A DNA stretch of 64,000 nucleotides from positions 665,501-729,500 of the forward strand of contig NZ_CP085988.1 of the NCBI RefSeq assembly GCF_020736365.1, in the 5' to 3' direction. Numbering within the stretch: position 1 is the stretch's first letter; each line of letters starts with the position of its first letter. This document shows positions 49,442 through 58,811 of the stretch, piece after piece. The notes beneath the pieces were generated by a model. It was not told where the DNA came from, ran no database searches, and saw nothing but the letters and a program-made list of their open reading frames with translations. The position numbers were made by a program, and so were the translations under genes. This stretch comes from Clostridium sp. M62/1 (GTDB lineage Bacteria; Bacillota; Clostridia; Lachnospirales; Lachnospiraceae).

Positions 49442-49488
49442 AAGCCGACTTTTGGAAATCCGCATTCGGAATCCAAGGGCCGGCTTTT
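49442..49488 (+). terminator. Terminator after the moron candidate
   Basis: AAGCCG and CGGCTT close a long hairpin with CTTTTGGA/TCCAAGG and GGA/TCC pairs inside, followed by TTTT. Confidence 0.8.
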
Positions 49489-49853
49489 ACTGTATGTACA
49501 GAACGGATCATAAATAGCAAGCCTAAAAAAATAGGGCACGTATATAGGGAGTGTACAAGGCCCGCATATAGCACCCCCATATATAGGGCAGGTATTACCC
49601 CAAGAAAATAAGGCAGGCAAGACACAGGGGGTACAGGGCACACCGTAGCACACACCCACAGGGGTAGGGAGAGCAGGGTTAGGACGCACCCGCACACCAC
49701 AGACACAGCACCACGCGGCCACACCACAGGCAGGGCAGGCAAGGCACAGGGCACACCACAGGACAGGGGCACAGCACCACACAGAAGCACAGCACACAGA
49801 AGAAAGCACAAGAGAGTACACAAGAGTACATCGAGGTGTGCTATAGTAGTAGC

Positions 49854-49959
49854 GTGGAGCACAAGGGGACAGACCACACGGTCACACCCAACCACTCCAC
49901 TTGCTCCCCTCAGAGAGGACATGGCACAAGGCATCAGAGCCTGCGCTGTGTCCTCTTTT
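49854..49959 (+). ncRNA. Small pseudoknot-forming RNA candidate
   Basis: An extended -10 (TGCTATAGT, 49839-49847) is followed by GTGGAG (49854-49859) pairing with CTCCAC (49895-49900), while GGGGA (49865-49869) can pair with TCCCC (49905-49909): an H-type pseudoknot with an inner GACC-ACAC-GGTC hairpin. Then AGAGGACA (49914-49921)/TGTCCTCT (49949-49956) with TTTT looks like a terminator. No known family recognised. About 105 nt. Confidence 0.55.
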
Positions 49960-50102
49960 GCGTGCAGGCGGGGCACGGCATCGCCGTAGGTACTACCCAG
50001 ACCCAAAATGCAATGCGGGGCGAGGAAGGCGCGGCTTTTTTGCCGATAAAATAAAAAAATTTTTAACCATTTCGTTACGCAAAGCGGGAAGGAGGCTTGG
50101 AA

Positions 50103-51467
50103 ATGGACCAGAAACTGAGAACTGAACGCAGGAAACTGGCTGACTTAAAGGCAGCAGAATACAATCCAAGAAAAGCACTGACCCCGGACGATGCGGAATA
50201 CCAGAAAATAAGGCGGAGCATTGAAGAATTCGGATACGTTGACCCCATCATCATAAACGAGGATGGAACTATCATAGGCGGCCATCAGAGGGCAACCGTC
50301 CTCAAAGACCTCGGATACCAGGAAGTGGACGTGGTCGTGGTGGCTCTGGACAAGCAGAGAGAGAAGGCTCTGAACATCGCACTGAATAAGATTACAGGCG
50401 AATGGGATGAAGTGAAGTTGAAAGACCTCCTGCTTGACCTCGACCTCGGAGATTACGACATATCACTGACAGGCTTCGAGCAGAACGACCTCACGGAACT
50501 GGTGGACAAACTCGCTATCGAGCCGGAAGCAGTGGACGATGACTTCAATGAGGACGAAGCACTGGAGCAGGCGGAAGCCGAACCAGTAACCAAACTCGGA
50601 GATGTGTGGCTACTGGGCAGACACAGGCTCATGTGCGGAGACAGTACATCGCAGGATGACATGGCGGTTCTGATGAATGGAGAAATCGCAGACCTTGTCG
50701 TCACTGATCCGCCATACAATGTCAACTACGGAGACAAGGCAGAGATGCTCGATGAGTACCTCCCTGCCAAAGGACACCGCAACATCAATCACATCAAGAA
50801 CGATAATATGGACAACCAGAGTTTCTATTCGTTCTTACTGGCAACCTACCAGAGTGCCTACGAATTTATGAGAGCCGGGGCAGCAATCTATGTATTCCAC
50901 GCAGAGAGTACCGGGCACATATTCAGACAGGCATTCCTTGACGCAGGACTGAAACTCGCCCAGTGCTTAATCTGGGAAAAGAACGCATTCGTCCTTGGCA
51001 GACAGGACTACCAGTGGAGACACGAACCGTGTCTGTATGGATGGAAAGAGGGTGCGGCGCATTACTTCATCAATGACAGGACACAGGATACCGTCATTCT
51101 GGAAGATGATATAGATTTCAGTGCCATGAAGAAAAACGAACTTGTGGCATATCTGGAAGAACTCCGCAGGAAAAACAGAGATCAGACCTCTGTTATTTAC
51201 GAAAACAAACCGACAAGGAATGACATACACCCGACCATGAAGCCAATCGCACTGGTCGGAAAATTCATAACCAATTCCAGTAAATCCGGATGGAATGTAC
51301 TGGATCTGTTCGGTGGAAGCGGCAGCACCCTCATGGCCGCAGAGCAACTGGGAAGGACGGCATTCATCATGGAACTGGATGAGAGATTCTGTGATGTGAT
51401 CGTGAAGCGGTGGGAAGATTACACCGGGCAGCAGGCAGTCCGAATCCCGGCAGAGGATGTAAAGTAG
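50103..51467 (+). CDS. ParB-like nuclease domain fused to DNA methyltransferase (454 aa)
   Basis: The N-terminal ParB/Srx domain (KAAEYNPRKALTPDD, then IIGGHQRATVLKDLGY) is joined to an N6-adenine/N4-cytosine methyltransferase with ADLVVTDPPYNVNYG (motif IV) and VLDLFGGSGSTLMAAEQLG (motif I), preceded by HPTMKP. This fusion is common in phages near terminase. ATG at 50103 follows AAGGAGG. Third methyltransferase of the prophage; no endonuclease is visible. Confidence 0.93.
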   Translation: MDQKLRTERRKLADLKAAEYNPRKALTPDDAEYQKIRRSIEEFGYVDPIIINEDGTIIGGHQRATVLKDLGYQEVDVVVVALDKQREKALNIALNKITGEWDEVKLKDLLLDLDLGDYDISLTGFEQNDLTELVDKLAIEPEAVDDDFNEDEALEQAEAEPVTKLGDVWLLGRHRLMCGDSTSQDDMAVLMNGEIADLVVTDPPYNVNYGDKAEMLDEYLPAKGHRNINHIKNDNMDNQSFYSFLLATYQSAYEFMRAGAAIYVFHAESTGHIFRQAFLDAGLKLAQCLIWEKNAFVLGRQDYQWRHEPCLYGWKEGAAHYFINDRTQDTVILEDDIDFSAMKKNELVAYLEELRRKNRDQTSVIYENKPTRNDIHPTMKPIALVGKFITNSSKSGWNVLDLFGGSGSTLMAAEQLGRTAFIMELDERFCDVIVKRWEDYTGQQAVRIPAEDVK

Positions 51468-51468
51468 A

Positions 51469-52026
51469 ATGGCAGAGGAACAGCAGGGCGGCTTCTACCG
51501 TGTAGAGGTCATCGCTTCTCTGTTCGGAGTAACGGTGCGAAGGGTGCAGCAGCTTACTCAAGAGGGCATCATATCAACAACCAAGACCAAAGAGGGGAAT
51601 CGGTATGAATTAGCACCTACCATTCAGAGGTATGTCAAATACCTTTCAGACAAGGCATACGGAAAAAGCAAGTCCGAAAAGGAAGCCGAACTGAGGGAAC
51701 AGAAACTGCAGGCAGAGATCGCCCTCAAGGAATCCCAGGGAGAAATGCATAGATTAAAGACAGAGATCGCATCGGGTAAGTACATCGACATCGAGGAAGT
51801 GAAGATGGACTATAGCCGATTTTTTGTTTCATTCAAAAAGTTTGCATTATCCCTGCCGAGTCGACTATCCGGCAGAATCAGCGGTCACTGCGACCCGATG
51901 GAGATTCGCTCGATAGAAAAGGATCTGAACGCAGAAATCATCCGGTTATTAAACAGCTTTGTGGTGGCAGGCTGCACACCGGAAGAAATGGAAAAGAAAA
52001 AGCGTGGCAAGAAATCCGTATCGTAG
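51469..52026 (+). CDS. Terminase small subunit, Nu1-like (185 aa)
   Basis: Winged-helix N-terminus (ASLFGVTVRRVQQLTQEGII) like lambda Nu1, a central coiled coil (SKSEKEAELREQKLQAEIAL) and a C-terminal helical part. Nu1 binds cos DNA and recruits the large subunit. Starts 1 bp after the methyltransferase stop and overlaps the large subunit. Confidence 0.85.
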   Translation: MAEEQQGGFYRVEVIASLFGVTVRRVQQLTQEGIISTTKTKEGNRYELAPTIQRYVKYLSDKAYGKSKSEKEAELREQKLQAEIALKESQGEMHRLKTEIASGKYIDIEEVKMDYSRFFVSFKKFALSLPSRLSGRISGHCDPMEIRSIEKDLNAEIIRLLNSFVVAGCTPEEMEKKKRGKKSVS

Positions 52027-53839
52027 ATACGAGGTCACAGAATACCAGAAGGAAGCCTTAAAGTTCCTACAGCCACCAGAGGACATCACGGTATCGGAGT
52101 GGGCAGACAAGTACAGGGTACTGGATGCCAAGACCTCTGCAATGCCGGGACCATGGCGGACAGAACACACCCCATACCTTAAAGGCATCATGGATGAGTT
52201 CAACAATTATGAGACAGAGGAAATCGTCTACGTGAAGCCTACGCAGGTAGGTGGAACAGAGTGCCTCCAGAACATGGTAGGTTACATCGTCCAGCAGGAC
52301 CCTGCGCCGACCATGATCGTATATCCGACAGATACGCTCGCAAAATCCATATCGGAGAACAGACTGCAGCCGATGTTCAAAGCGGCACCGGAACTCCGAA
52401 AGAGGTTTGATGAGAACTCGCAGTTGCAGGAATTGCAGTTTGATGGAATGTATCTGACACTGGCAGGCTCGAACTCCCCATCAAGCCTTGCGAGTAAGGC
52501 AATCCGCTTCCTGTTTCTCGATGAGGTGGATAAATATCCGGGGGCATCCAAAAAGGAAGCCGACCCGGTCAGTCTGGCAAGGGAACGAACCAAGACATTC
52601 CACAACAGGAAGATATTCATCACAAGCACACCGACACTGAAAACAGGGCATATCTGGAAAGCCAAGGAAGATGCAGACATAGAGAAGCACTACTTCGTTC
52701 CATGTCCGCACTGCGGGGAATACATCGAACTCAAGTGGAAGCAGATACACTTCCCCAAAGAGGAAGGGATGAGTTACGCAGACCGTGCAGAATTCGCAAC
52801 CTATGTATGCCAGGAGTGCGGATGCGTAATCACAGACCAGGACAAGCCGGAGATGCTCCGCAAGGGAGAGTGGCGGACGGTCAAGGAAAACACCAAGTTC
52901 GTCCGCAAGGTAGCATTCTGGATGAACACCCTATACTCTCCATTTGTTCGCTTTTCGGAGATTGTAAAGGAATTTCTGGACAGCAAGGATGACCCGGAGA
53001 AGCTGCAGAACTTTGTCAACTCATGGCTCGCAGAGCCGTGGGAGGATACCAAGTTAAAGACTAACGCAGACCTCGTCATGGAAAGACAGACCGAGTACGA
53101 GGAACTGGTAGTGCCGGAGTGGGCAAAACTGCTCACGGCAGGAGTCGATGTACAGGAGAATTGCCTATACTGGAGCATCAGAGCGTGGGGCAATTACCTC
53201 ACAAGCCAGAACATAGCACATGGGCAGGCTTTCTCATTCCAGGAAGTCGAGAGAATCATGAACCTCGAATACCAGATGCCGGATAGCACACCACTGGTCG
53301 TAGCACTGGCACTGATCGACTCCGGTAATGACGCAGATACGGTGTACGATTTCTGCGCCAACAATTCAGAATGGGCACTGCCAAGCAAGGGTTCATCAAA
53401 CCCGATGCTGTCGCACTACAAACTGTCCAAGGTAAATAAGAGCGACAGCAAGGCATACGGCATGAATCTGGTACTGGTAGACACCGGAAAATATAAGGAC
53501 ATGATCGCCGGACGAATGCAGAAAAAGAACGGTAGCGGATCATGGATGGTTTACCAGGGATGCGACAGAGAGTACGCAGAGCAGGTAACTGCGGAACATA
53601 AAGTGAATGTCAAAATGGGAAACGGCAAGGTCAAACAGGAATGGCAGCAGAAAACCTCCCACGCAGACAACCACTACTTGGACTGCGAGGTATACGCAAC
53701 AGCAGCGGCAGACATCCTCGGAGTACGAACCCTGCATCTGAATGAGATACAGGAAAATGAGCAACCAAAGAAACAGGAAACAACCCAGTACACCCCGGAG
53801 GAACACTGGATCAGTCAAAACGAAGGGTCATGGGTATAA
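52004..53839 (+). CDS. Terminase large subunit, lambda GpA family (611 aa)
   Basis: ATPase part with the adenine/Walker A-like VYVKPTQVGGTECLQN and Walker B RFLFLDEVDKYPGA, STPT coupling motif, a CPHCGEYIEL/CQECG zinc module, then a nuclease domain (TAGVDVQENCLYW, ADNHYLDCEVYATAAADI). GpA packages and cuts cos DNA. I prefer GTG 52004; TTG 51959 is an in-frame alternative adding 15 basic residues. Confidence 0.92.
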   Translation: MARNPYRRYEVTEYQKEALKFLQPPEDITVSEWADKYRVLDAKTSAMPGPWRTEHTPYLKGIMDEFNNYETEEIVYVKPTQVGGTECLQNMVGYIVQQDPAPTMIVYPTDTLAKSISENRLQPMFKAAPELRKRFDENSQLQELQFDGMYLTLAGSNSPSSLASKAIRFLFLDEVDKYPGASKKEADPVSLARERTKTFHNRKIFITSTPTLKTGHIWKAKEDADIEKHYFVPCPHCGEYIELKWKQIHFPKEEGMSYADRAEFATYVCQECGCVITDQDKPEMLRKGEWRTVKENTKFVRKVAFWMNTLYSPFVRFSEIVKEFLDSKDDPEKLQNFVNSWLAEPWEDTKLKTNADLVMERQTEYEELVVPEWAKLLTAGVDVQENCLYWSIRAWGNYLTSQNIAHGQAFSFQEVERIMNLEYQMPDSTPLVVALALIDSGNDADTVYDFCANNSEWALPSKGSSNPMLSHYKLSKVNKSDSKAYGMNLVLVDTGKYKDMIAGRMQKKNGSGSWMVYQGCDREYAEQVTAEHKVNVKMGNGKVKQEWQQKTSHADNHYLDCEVYATAAADILGVRTLHLNEIQENEQPKKQETTQYTPEEHWISQNEGSWV

Positions 53840-53851
53840 AGGAGGCAGAGC

Positions 53852-54085
53852 ATGGCAGCAGTAGAATCCAATTACAATGCTTCGGAAATGCTGACCGAAG
53901 TAAATAATGCCATTTACGCAGTGCTCGTAGGCGGCCAGTCTTACAAGATTGGTACGAGACAGCTCACCCGTGCCGACCTTAGCCTGCTCTACAAGTTAAG
54001 GAACGACCTCACAGCACAGATCGCAGCAGGGGGTTCAACCAGTTTACTGGATGATACCTATGTCGCAGTATTTGATGGGAGGTAG
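53852..54085 (+). CDS. Head-tail joining protein, gpW-like (77 aa)
   Basis: Small helical protein with a hairpin (VNNAIYAVLVGGQSYKIGTR then QLTRADLSLLYKLRNDL) characteristic of gpW-type joiners, in exactly the lambda position between large terminase and portal. Start after AAAGGAGGCAGAG. Confidence 0.82.
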   Translation: MAAVESNYNASEMLTEVNNAIYAVLVGGQSYKIGTRQLTRADLSLLYKLRNDLTAQIAAGGSTSLLDDTYVAVFDGR

Positions 54086-54088
54086 GAC

Positions 54089-55672
54089 ATGAACTGGTTA
54101 GACGGAATTATAGGTTTTATATCACCGGAGTGGGGAGCACGCAGGGAAGCATGGCGGCAGAGTCTGACTGAGATGAGAAACTACGATGCAGGCAACTATG
54201 ACAGGGGCAATGCAAACTGGAGGGTACTCAACCAGTCGGCGGAATTTACGGACCGGTACAGTCGAGACAATGTCAGAGCCAGAGCCAGAGACTTGGAGCG
54301 AAACTCGGACATGATGAATTCAGTCATCGGAGCGTACAAGCGAAATGTTATCGGTGGCGGATACGCACTGCAGGCAAAAACAGGAAGCGACAAGACCAAC
54401 GAGATCATCCAGACAGCATGGAAGAAATGGTGCAAGAAACAGAACTGCGATGTGACCGGAACGCAGTCCTTCACGCAGATGATGAGAATGTGCGTGAAGC
54501 GAAAGAAGGTCGATGGCGGAATCCTTATCGTAAAGAGATACACCAAGGACGGATACCTCCCATTCAAGCTTCAGACATTCGAGGTGGACGAACTGGACAA
54601 CTCGCAGATGCTCCCGAAGAAAAAGGGGAACAAGGTAGTCGGTGGTATTGAAATGAATGAGTATAACAAGCCGATGGGGTACTGGATCAGACAGTATTCC
54701 GTGGACGGAATGGCACTCTCGAATCCCGTATATGTGGATGCGAAAGATGTCATTTTTTTATACACAAAACACCGCCCATCGCAGGTGCGTGAGATGTCCG
54801 ATATGAGTCCGACAATCACAAGAATCCGAGACGCTAACGAATTTATGATAGCCGTATCGGTCAAAGAGCGAATAGCGGCCTGTCTTTCGGTATTCATCAA
54901 AAAGCAGTTACCGACAACCGGAATCGGTCGTCAGAACGGCAGCGTACCGGGACCGCATCAGGACTACCAGGGCAAATCCATCGCCCCCGGTATGATTAAG
55001 GAACTCAATGCCGGAGATGAGATACAGGTCGTAAACCCGACCGGACAGGCAACGGATGCAGCGAGTTACATCAAGCTGCAGCAGAGACTTGTCGGAGCAG
55101 GACAGGGCATCAGTTACGAAGCCACAAGCCGTGATATGTCAGAGAGCAACTACTCCTCAACCAGACAGGGCATCATCGAAGATGACATGACCTACGCAGA
55201 GGAAAAAGAGATGCTGATGGAAGTCATGGACGAAATATATGAAACCTTTATTATTTCGCTGTGGCTCGCAGGGGTACTGGACGCAAAGGACTTCTGGGAT
55301 AACAAGGATAAATACTTCGAGCACGCATGGATCACAGCACCGAAGAAATGGATTGACCCTCAGAAGGAAGCAAATGCAAACAAGATTGCTCTGAACACAG
55401 GACAAAAGACATTCAAGCAGATTGCTGCAGAACAGGGCCGTGACTGGAAAGAGCAGATAGATGAAATGGCAGAGGTACTCGAATACGCAAAGGATAAGGG
55501 TATCGACTTAGGAGGTGTGATTTTTGACCAGACAGCAGCAGAACTCTACGAGGATGAGGAAACACCTGCCGACAATCCTCAGCAGACAGACGGAAACCAA
55601 ACCGGAGAAGAAACAGGGCAGGAATCAGAAGAAGGCGATGGAGCAGAGGAAGAAGGAAAAACAGACGACTAG
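54089..55672 (+). CDS. Portal protein, lambda family (527 aa)
   Basis: Contains WRVLNQSAEFTDRYSRDNVR, RARDLERNSDMMNSVIGAYK and VGAGQGISYEATSRDMSESN then YSSTRQGIIEDD, all typical of lambda-type portals. The C-terminal 60 residues are acidic and disordered. The dodecameric portal is the DNA gate of the capsid. Spaced 3 bp from the gpW gene. Confidence 0.92.
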   Translation: MNWLDGIIGFISPEWGARREAWRQSLTEMRNYDAGNYDRGNANWRVLNQSAEFTDRYSRDNVRARARDLERNSDMMNSVIGAYKRNVIGGGYALQAKTGSDKTNEIIQTAWKKWCKKQNCDVTGTQSFTQMMRMCVKRKKVDGGILIVKRYTKDGYLPFKLQTFEVDELDNSQMLPKKKGNKVVGGIEMNEYNKPMGYWIRQYSVDGMALSNPVYVDAKDVIFLYTKHRPSQVREMSDMSPTITRIRDANEFMIAVSVKERIAACLSVFIKKQLPTTGIGRQNGSVPGPHQDYQGKSIAPGMIKELNAGDEIQVVNPTGQATDAASYIKLQQRLVGAGQGISYEATSRDMSESNYSSTRQGIIEDDMTYAEEKEMLMEVMDEIYETFIISLWLAGVLDAKDFWDNKDKYFEHAWITAPKKWIDPQKEANANKIALNTGQKTFKQIAAEQGRDWKEQIDEMAEVLEYAKDKGIDLGGVIFDQTAAELYEDEETPADNPQQTDGNQTGEETGQESEEGDGAEEEGKTDD

Positions 55673-56261
55673 GGAACTGACAGTTAATTCTATCAGAGCC
55701 ATGGAAGGAGAGGGGAATGAGCGAAAGTTCATTCTTTCCTTTTCCTCTGAAGAACCATACGAGAGATGGTGGGGAACAGAAATCCTCGACCACTCAGATG
55801 GAGCAGTAGACCTTACACGATTAAATGAAATTGGTGTGCTGCTCTTTAACCACGACCGCAACCGTGTCATTGGAAAAGTAAACCGGGCATGGATTGAGGA
55901 CTTGCGTGGAATGGCAGAGGTTGAATTCGACAGCGATGAAGATGCAGACCTCATCTATCAGAAAGTCAAAAGCGGAACGCTGAAAACAACGTCCGTAGGC
56001 TATCAGATAGACTCATGGGAGGAAGTAATGCCAAACAAACAGTCAGCAGATGGCAGGTTCACAGGACCGGCAGACATCGCAAGAAAGTGGACACCTTACG
56101 AAATTAGTATCGTGAGCGTGCCTGCGGACCCAACGGTCGGTGTAGGCAGGGAACTGGAGGAAGAAACCGAGCAGGGAACGCAGAGCCGCTCTACAGACTG
56201 GTTCGAAAGGCAACTTCAAATAAATAAAAATATCATCAACCAAGGAGGTAACAGACGATGA
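55638..56261 (+). CDS. Prohead maturation protease, HK97 (S78) type (207 aa)
   Basis: LTRLNEIGVLLFNHDRNRVI with the conserved His, VKSGTLKTTSVGYQID with the Ser region, and YEISIVSVPADPTVGVGRE are hallmarks of caudoviral prohead proteases. The start at 55638 overlaps the portal end by 35 bp after AGAAGAAGG; an earlier start at 55524 would add an out-of-family leader. It cleaves the capsid delta domain during maturation. Confidence 0.9.
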   Translation: MEQRKKEKQTTRELTVNSIRAMEGEGNERKFILSFSSEEPYERWWGTEILDHSDGAVDLTRLNEIGVLLFNHDRNRVIGKVNRAWIEDLRGMAEVEFDSDEDADLIYQKVKSGTLKTTSVGYQIDSWEEVMPNKQSADGRFTGPADIARKWTPYEISIVSVPADPTVGVGRELEEETEQGTQSRSTDWFERQLQINKNIINQGGNRR

Positions 56262-57823
56262 ACAAAAAGCAGCAGAGACAGCAGAAAATGCTCCGTCAGC
56301 AGGAAATCGTAAATGCCGCCAAAGAAGCAGGCAGAGATCTTACTGCGGAGGAGCAGACAGAGTTCGACTCCCTTCAGAGAGAAATCGAGAGACTGAACGG
56401 AGAGATTGAAGCAGAGGAACAGCAGCAGAGAGGTATGAATCCGCCTGCAAACGCACCTCCGCAGAATCCGGCAAACCCGGAAGCAGACACCCAGAGAGCA
56501 ATCCAGGAAGAAAGAGCCAGAATCCGCTCCATCACAGAACTCTGCGGAGAGTTCGGAATGGAAGCCAGAAGCTATATCGAGAGCGGTGCGACACTGGACT
56601 CCGTAAGAGAAGCAGCACTGGAGCACGTAAGACAGCACGGTGCACCGATTCCGGCAAACGGTAGAGTGAGTATCACAGAAAGTGCCGAGGACAAGTTCAG
56701 AGCGGCAGCAGCAGACGCTATCGTGATGAGAAGCGGGATGGAACTCCAGAACCCGGCAGACGGTGCAAGACAGATGATGGGAATGACGCTCCGTGACTTA
56801 GCCATTGAGTGTCTGACCAATGAAGGACAGTCCGGACTCAACAGAAGATCCTCTGATGAACTCTACGGTATGTTACAGAGACAGTTCTACAATCCGACAG
56901 CAGCGTTCCCTGCTATCCTCGACAATGCCATCAACAAGGCATATGTGGAAGGACACAAGACTGTAGCCGTAACATTCGACCAGTGGACAAAGAAGGGAAC
57001 TCTTAAGGACTTCAAGACCCACGACAACAACTACTTAGCAGGACCGGTAGGCGAGTTCCTCGAAGTGCCGGAGGGTGGAGAGTTAAAGCATGATGTGTTC
57101 GGAGATGAGAAACTCCCGACCAGAAAGCTGAAAACATACGGCCGCCAGTTCACGCTTACAAGACAGGCATTCATCAACGATGATATCGATCTTGTAACCA
57201 GAATTCCTGCCAAGTACGCAGCGAGCGCAAGAAAGACCCAGAATAAGCAGTGTTACCAGATCCTCGTAAACAACCCGGCGATTTATGACGGTACTGCATT
57301 ATTCAGCAGCGCACACTCCAACTTACTGGCAAAGGGTACAGGAATCACGAAGGAAGCCGTGCAGGGAATGATCCTCGCACTCCAGAACCAGACAGACCAG
57401 TTCGGAGAAGCAACTATCATCAGACCTGCAATCATTATCGTGCCGAGCGGATATATGTTCGATATGTACACGCTGTTCTACAGCCCGACAATCAGCACAT
57501 CCGGCAACACACAGGCAGTGAACCCGCTCTACAGATACAAGGACAGCATCACGGTAGTGGAAGATCCTACAATCAACGCACTCTGCGGTGGTTTTGGAAA
57601 TGTAATGCCTTGGTGGTTACTTGGAGCAAAGGACGACACAGACTTCATCGAGGTTGACTATCTGAACGGACAGGAGATCCCGACAATCAGAAGAATGGAG
57701 ACTCCGGGCACATTGGGATTCGTATGGGATATCTACCTCGACTGGGGTATCAGCGTCATGGATTACCGTGGAGCAATCAAGAACCCTGGTATCGAAGTAA
57801 AGAACCCGATTGAGTTAGCATAA
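56258..57823 (+). CDS. Major capsid protein, HK97 fold with delta domain (521 aa)
   Basis: N-terminal coiled-coil scaffold-like part (RQQKMLRQQEIVNAAKEAGR ... LQREIERLNGEIEAEEQQQ, about 1-70), then the capsid domain with AFPAILDNAINKAYVEGHKT, YGRQFTLTRQAFINDDIDLV and IIIVPSGYMFDMY. Preceded by the protease with a 4-bp overlap and a strong AAGGAGGTAACAG site, as needed for high expression. Confidence 0.92.
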   Translation: MNKKQQRQQKMLRQQEIVNAAKEAGRDLTAEEQTEFDSLQREIERLNGEIEAEEQQQRGMNPPANAPPQNPANPEADTQRAIQEERARIRSITELCGEFGMEARSYIESGATLDSVREAALEHVRQHGAPIPANGRVSITESAEDKFRAAAADAIVMRSGMELQNPADGARQMMGMTLRDLAIECLTNEGQSGLNRRSSDELYGMLQRQFYNPTAAFPAILDNAINKAYVEGHKTVAVTFDQWTKKGTLKDFKTHDNNYLAGPVGEFLEVPEGGELKHDVFGDEKLPTRKLKTYGRQFTLTRQAFINDDIDLVTRIPAKYAASARKTQNKQCYQILVNNPAIYDGTALFSSAHSNLLAKGTGITKEAVQGMILALQNQTDQFGEATIIRPAIIIVPSGYMFDMYTLFYSPTISTSGNTQAVNPLYRYKDSITVVEDPTINALCGGFGNVMPWWLLGAKDDTDFIEVDYLNGQEIPTIRRMETPGTLGFVWDIYLDWGISVMDYRGAIKNPGIEVKNPIELA

Positions 57824-57841
57824 CAGAAGGAGGATGCAGCC

Positions 57842-58195
57842 ATGAGCAAAGCAAGTTACTGGCAGAGAGGGGAAACCCTCGATTATAAAAATACTGGATC
57901 ATCCACCATCGAAGCCAATACAGTCGTAGAACTTACTGGCAGAGTGGGTATCGCAGGAACTGACATCGCACCCGGAGCAGAAGGCGACCTTCATGTGTGC
58001 GGTGTTTTTGAGTTCGATAAGACTGGAACGAACGAGATCGCATTCGGACAGCCTGTTTATTTCGACAAGACAGGCATCACAGACGCAGCGAACAACGGAG
58101 AGACTAGCGGAAGCAAGGTCGCATACACACCTGCAGGTTTCGCAGCCAAGGCAGCGGCCGCAGGAGACGCAAAGGTACTTGTAAAAATTGGATAA
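57842..58195 (+). CDS. Capsid decoration-like protein (DUF2190 type; 117 aa)
   Basis: Gly/Ala-rich beta protein: YWQRGETLDYKNTGSSTIEA, VVELTGRVGIAGTDIAPG and FDKTGTNEIAFGQPVYFDK. Matches the DUF2190 pattern of small proteins after the capsid gene, proposed to decorate or stabilise the head. Start after AAGGAGGATGCAGCC. Confidence 0.8.
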   Translation: MSKASYWQRGETLDYKNTGSSTIEANTVVELTGRVGIAGTDIAPGAEGDLHVCGVFEFDKTGTNEIAFGQPVYFDKTGITDAANNGETSGSKVAYTPAGFAAKAAAAGDAKVLVKIG

Positions 58196-58207
58196 GGAGG
58201 TGCAGCC

Positions 58208-58483
58208 ATGGAACTGGTAGCAACATACCCTATCCTTTACAGATCACACCAGTATGAAGTCGGAGACAGCCTCCCGGCAGACGATGAATCAATGGTGCAG
58301 GCATGGCTTGACGCAGGAACAGCCGTGTGGAGCGAAGGCAAGCAGGAGAAAGCGAAAGCGACTCCTGCCACCGCCACAGCAGGACTGGCAGGGGAATCCA
58401 AGAACGGAGAAACCCCGGAGAATGCAGTCGGCAGAGTGCCAAAGACACCGACCCGAAGTAAAGGGGCGAAAAAGAATGGTTAG
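58208..58483 (+). CDS. Small head-region protein (91 aa)
   Basis: N-terminal YPILYRSHQYEVGDSLPADD resembles a short fold seen after DUF2190 genes; the C-terminal half is Lys/Ala/Gly-rich and low-complexity. Start after AAGGAGGTGCAGCC. May be a head-tail connector accessory. Overlaps the next gene by 8 bp. Confidence 0.6.
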   Translation: MELVATYPILYRSHQYEVGDSLPADDESMVQAWLDAGTAVWSEGKQEKAKATPATATAGLAGESKNGETPENAVGRVPKTPTRSKGAKKNG

Positions 58484-58811
58484 AAAATCATTCAAAGAAG
58501 TCATGAAGGACGATGTGAATAACACCTTCATGAATGTGGATGAATTCGCAGATATGCACACCGTGGACGGAAAAGAAATCCCGGTTCTCGTAGATGACAA
58601 TGAAATCATCGAAAGAGAAAAGAAGATGAAATCCAACATGGACGGTGTGTATGTGAAGCAGAAACTAATCTATGTCAAGGCGGATGACTTCGGATCACTG
58701 CCTGCCATCGGTCGGCAGATTGTCTTTGATGGAAAGAGGTACATGGTAACCGATTCCACAGACGAGGGCGGAGTATACACAATAACCATGGAGGCTAACA
58801 GGACGAAGTAA
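58476..58811 (+). CDS. Head-tail connector-type protein (111 aa)
   Basis: ATG at 58476 after GGGGCG. Beta-rich sequence (VNNTFMNVDEFADMHTVDGK, IPVLVDDNEI, GRQIVFDGKRYMVTDS). The position between capsid and gpZ-like genes and the size suggest a head-tail attachment protein such as lambda FII. Family match not certain. Confidence 0.6.
   Translation: MVRKSFKEVMKDDVNNTFMNVDEFADMHTVDGKEIPVLVDDNEIIEREKKMKSNMDGVYVKQKLIYVKADDFGSLPAIGRQIVFDGKRYMVTDSTDEGGVYTITMEANRTK

Larger units (their letters stand above)
49356..50102. other. Long non-coding late region (747 bp), T-depleted in the middle
   Basis: No plausible gene. From 49681 to 49816 the plus strand has no T at all (136 nt); the preceding 60 nt have only 5. 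Long minus-strand frames here arise because an A-free strand cannot spell a stop codon. Other content: several TATATAGGG strings (49540-49590), a small RNA candidate (separate entry), a short ACGGC/GCCGT hairpin (about 49977-49989) and a T6/A7-T5 stretch just before the ParB-methyltransferase gene. A late promoter, packaging (cos-like) site or RNA leader could be here. Confidence 0.6.

Noticed and set aside
49440..50006. Minus-strand frame of 188 codons with apparent hydrophobic segments
   Set aside because: The plus strand is nearly T-free here, so the minus strand lacks A and cannot form stop codons; the frame has no ribosome-binding site and low-complexity Cys/Val/Leu sequence.
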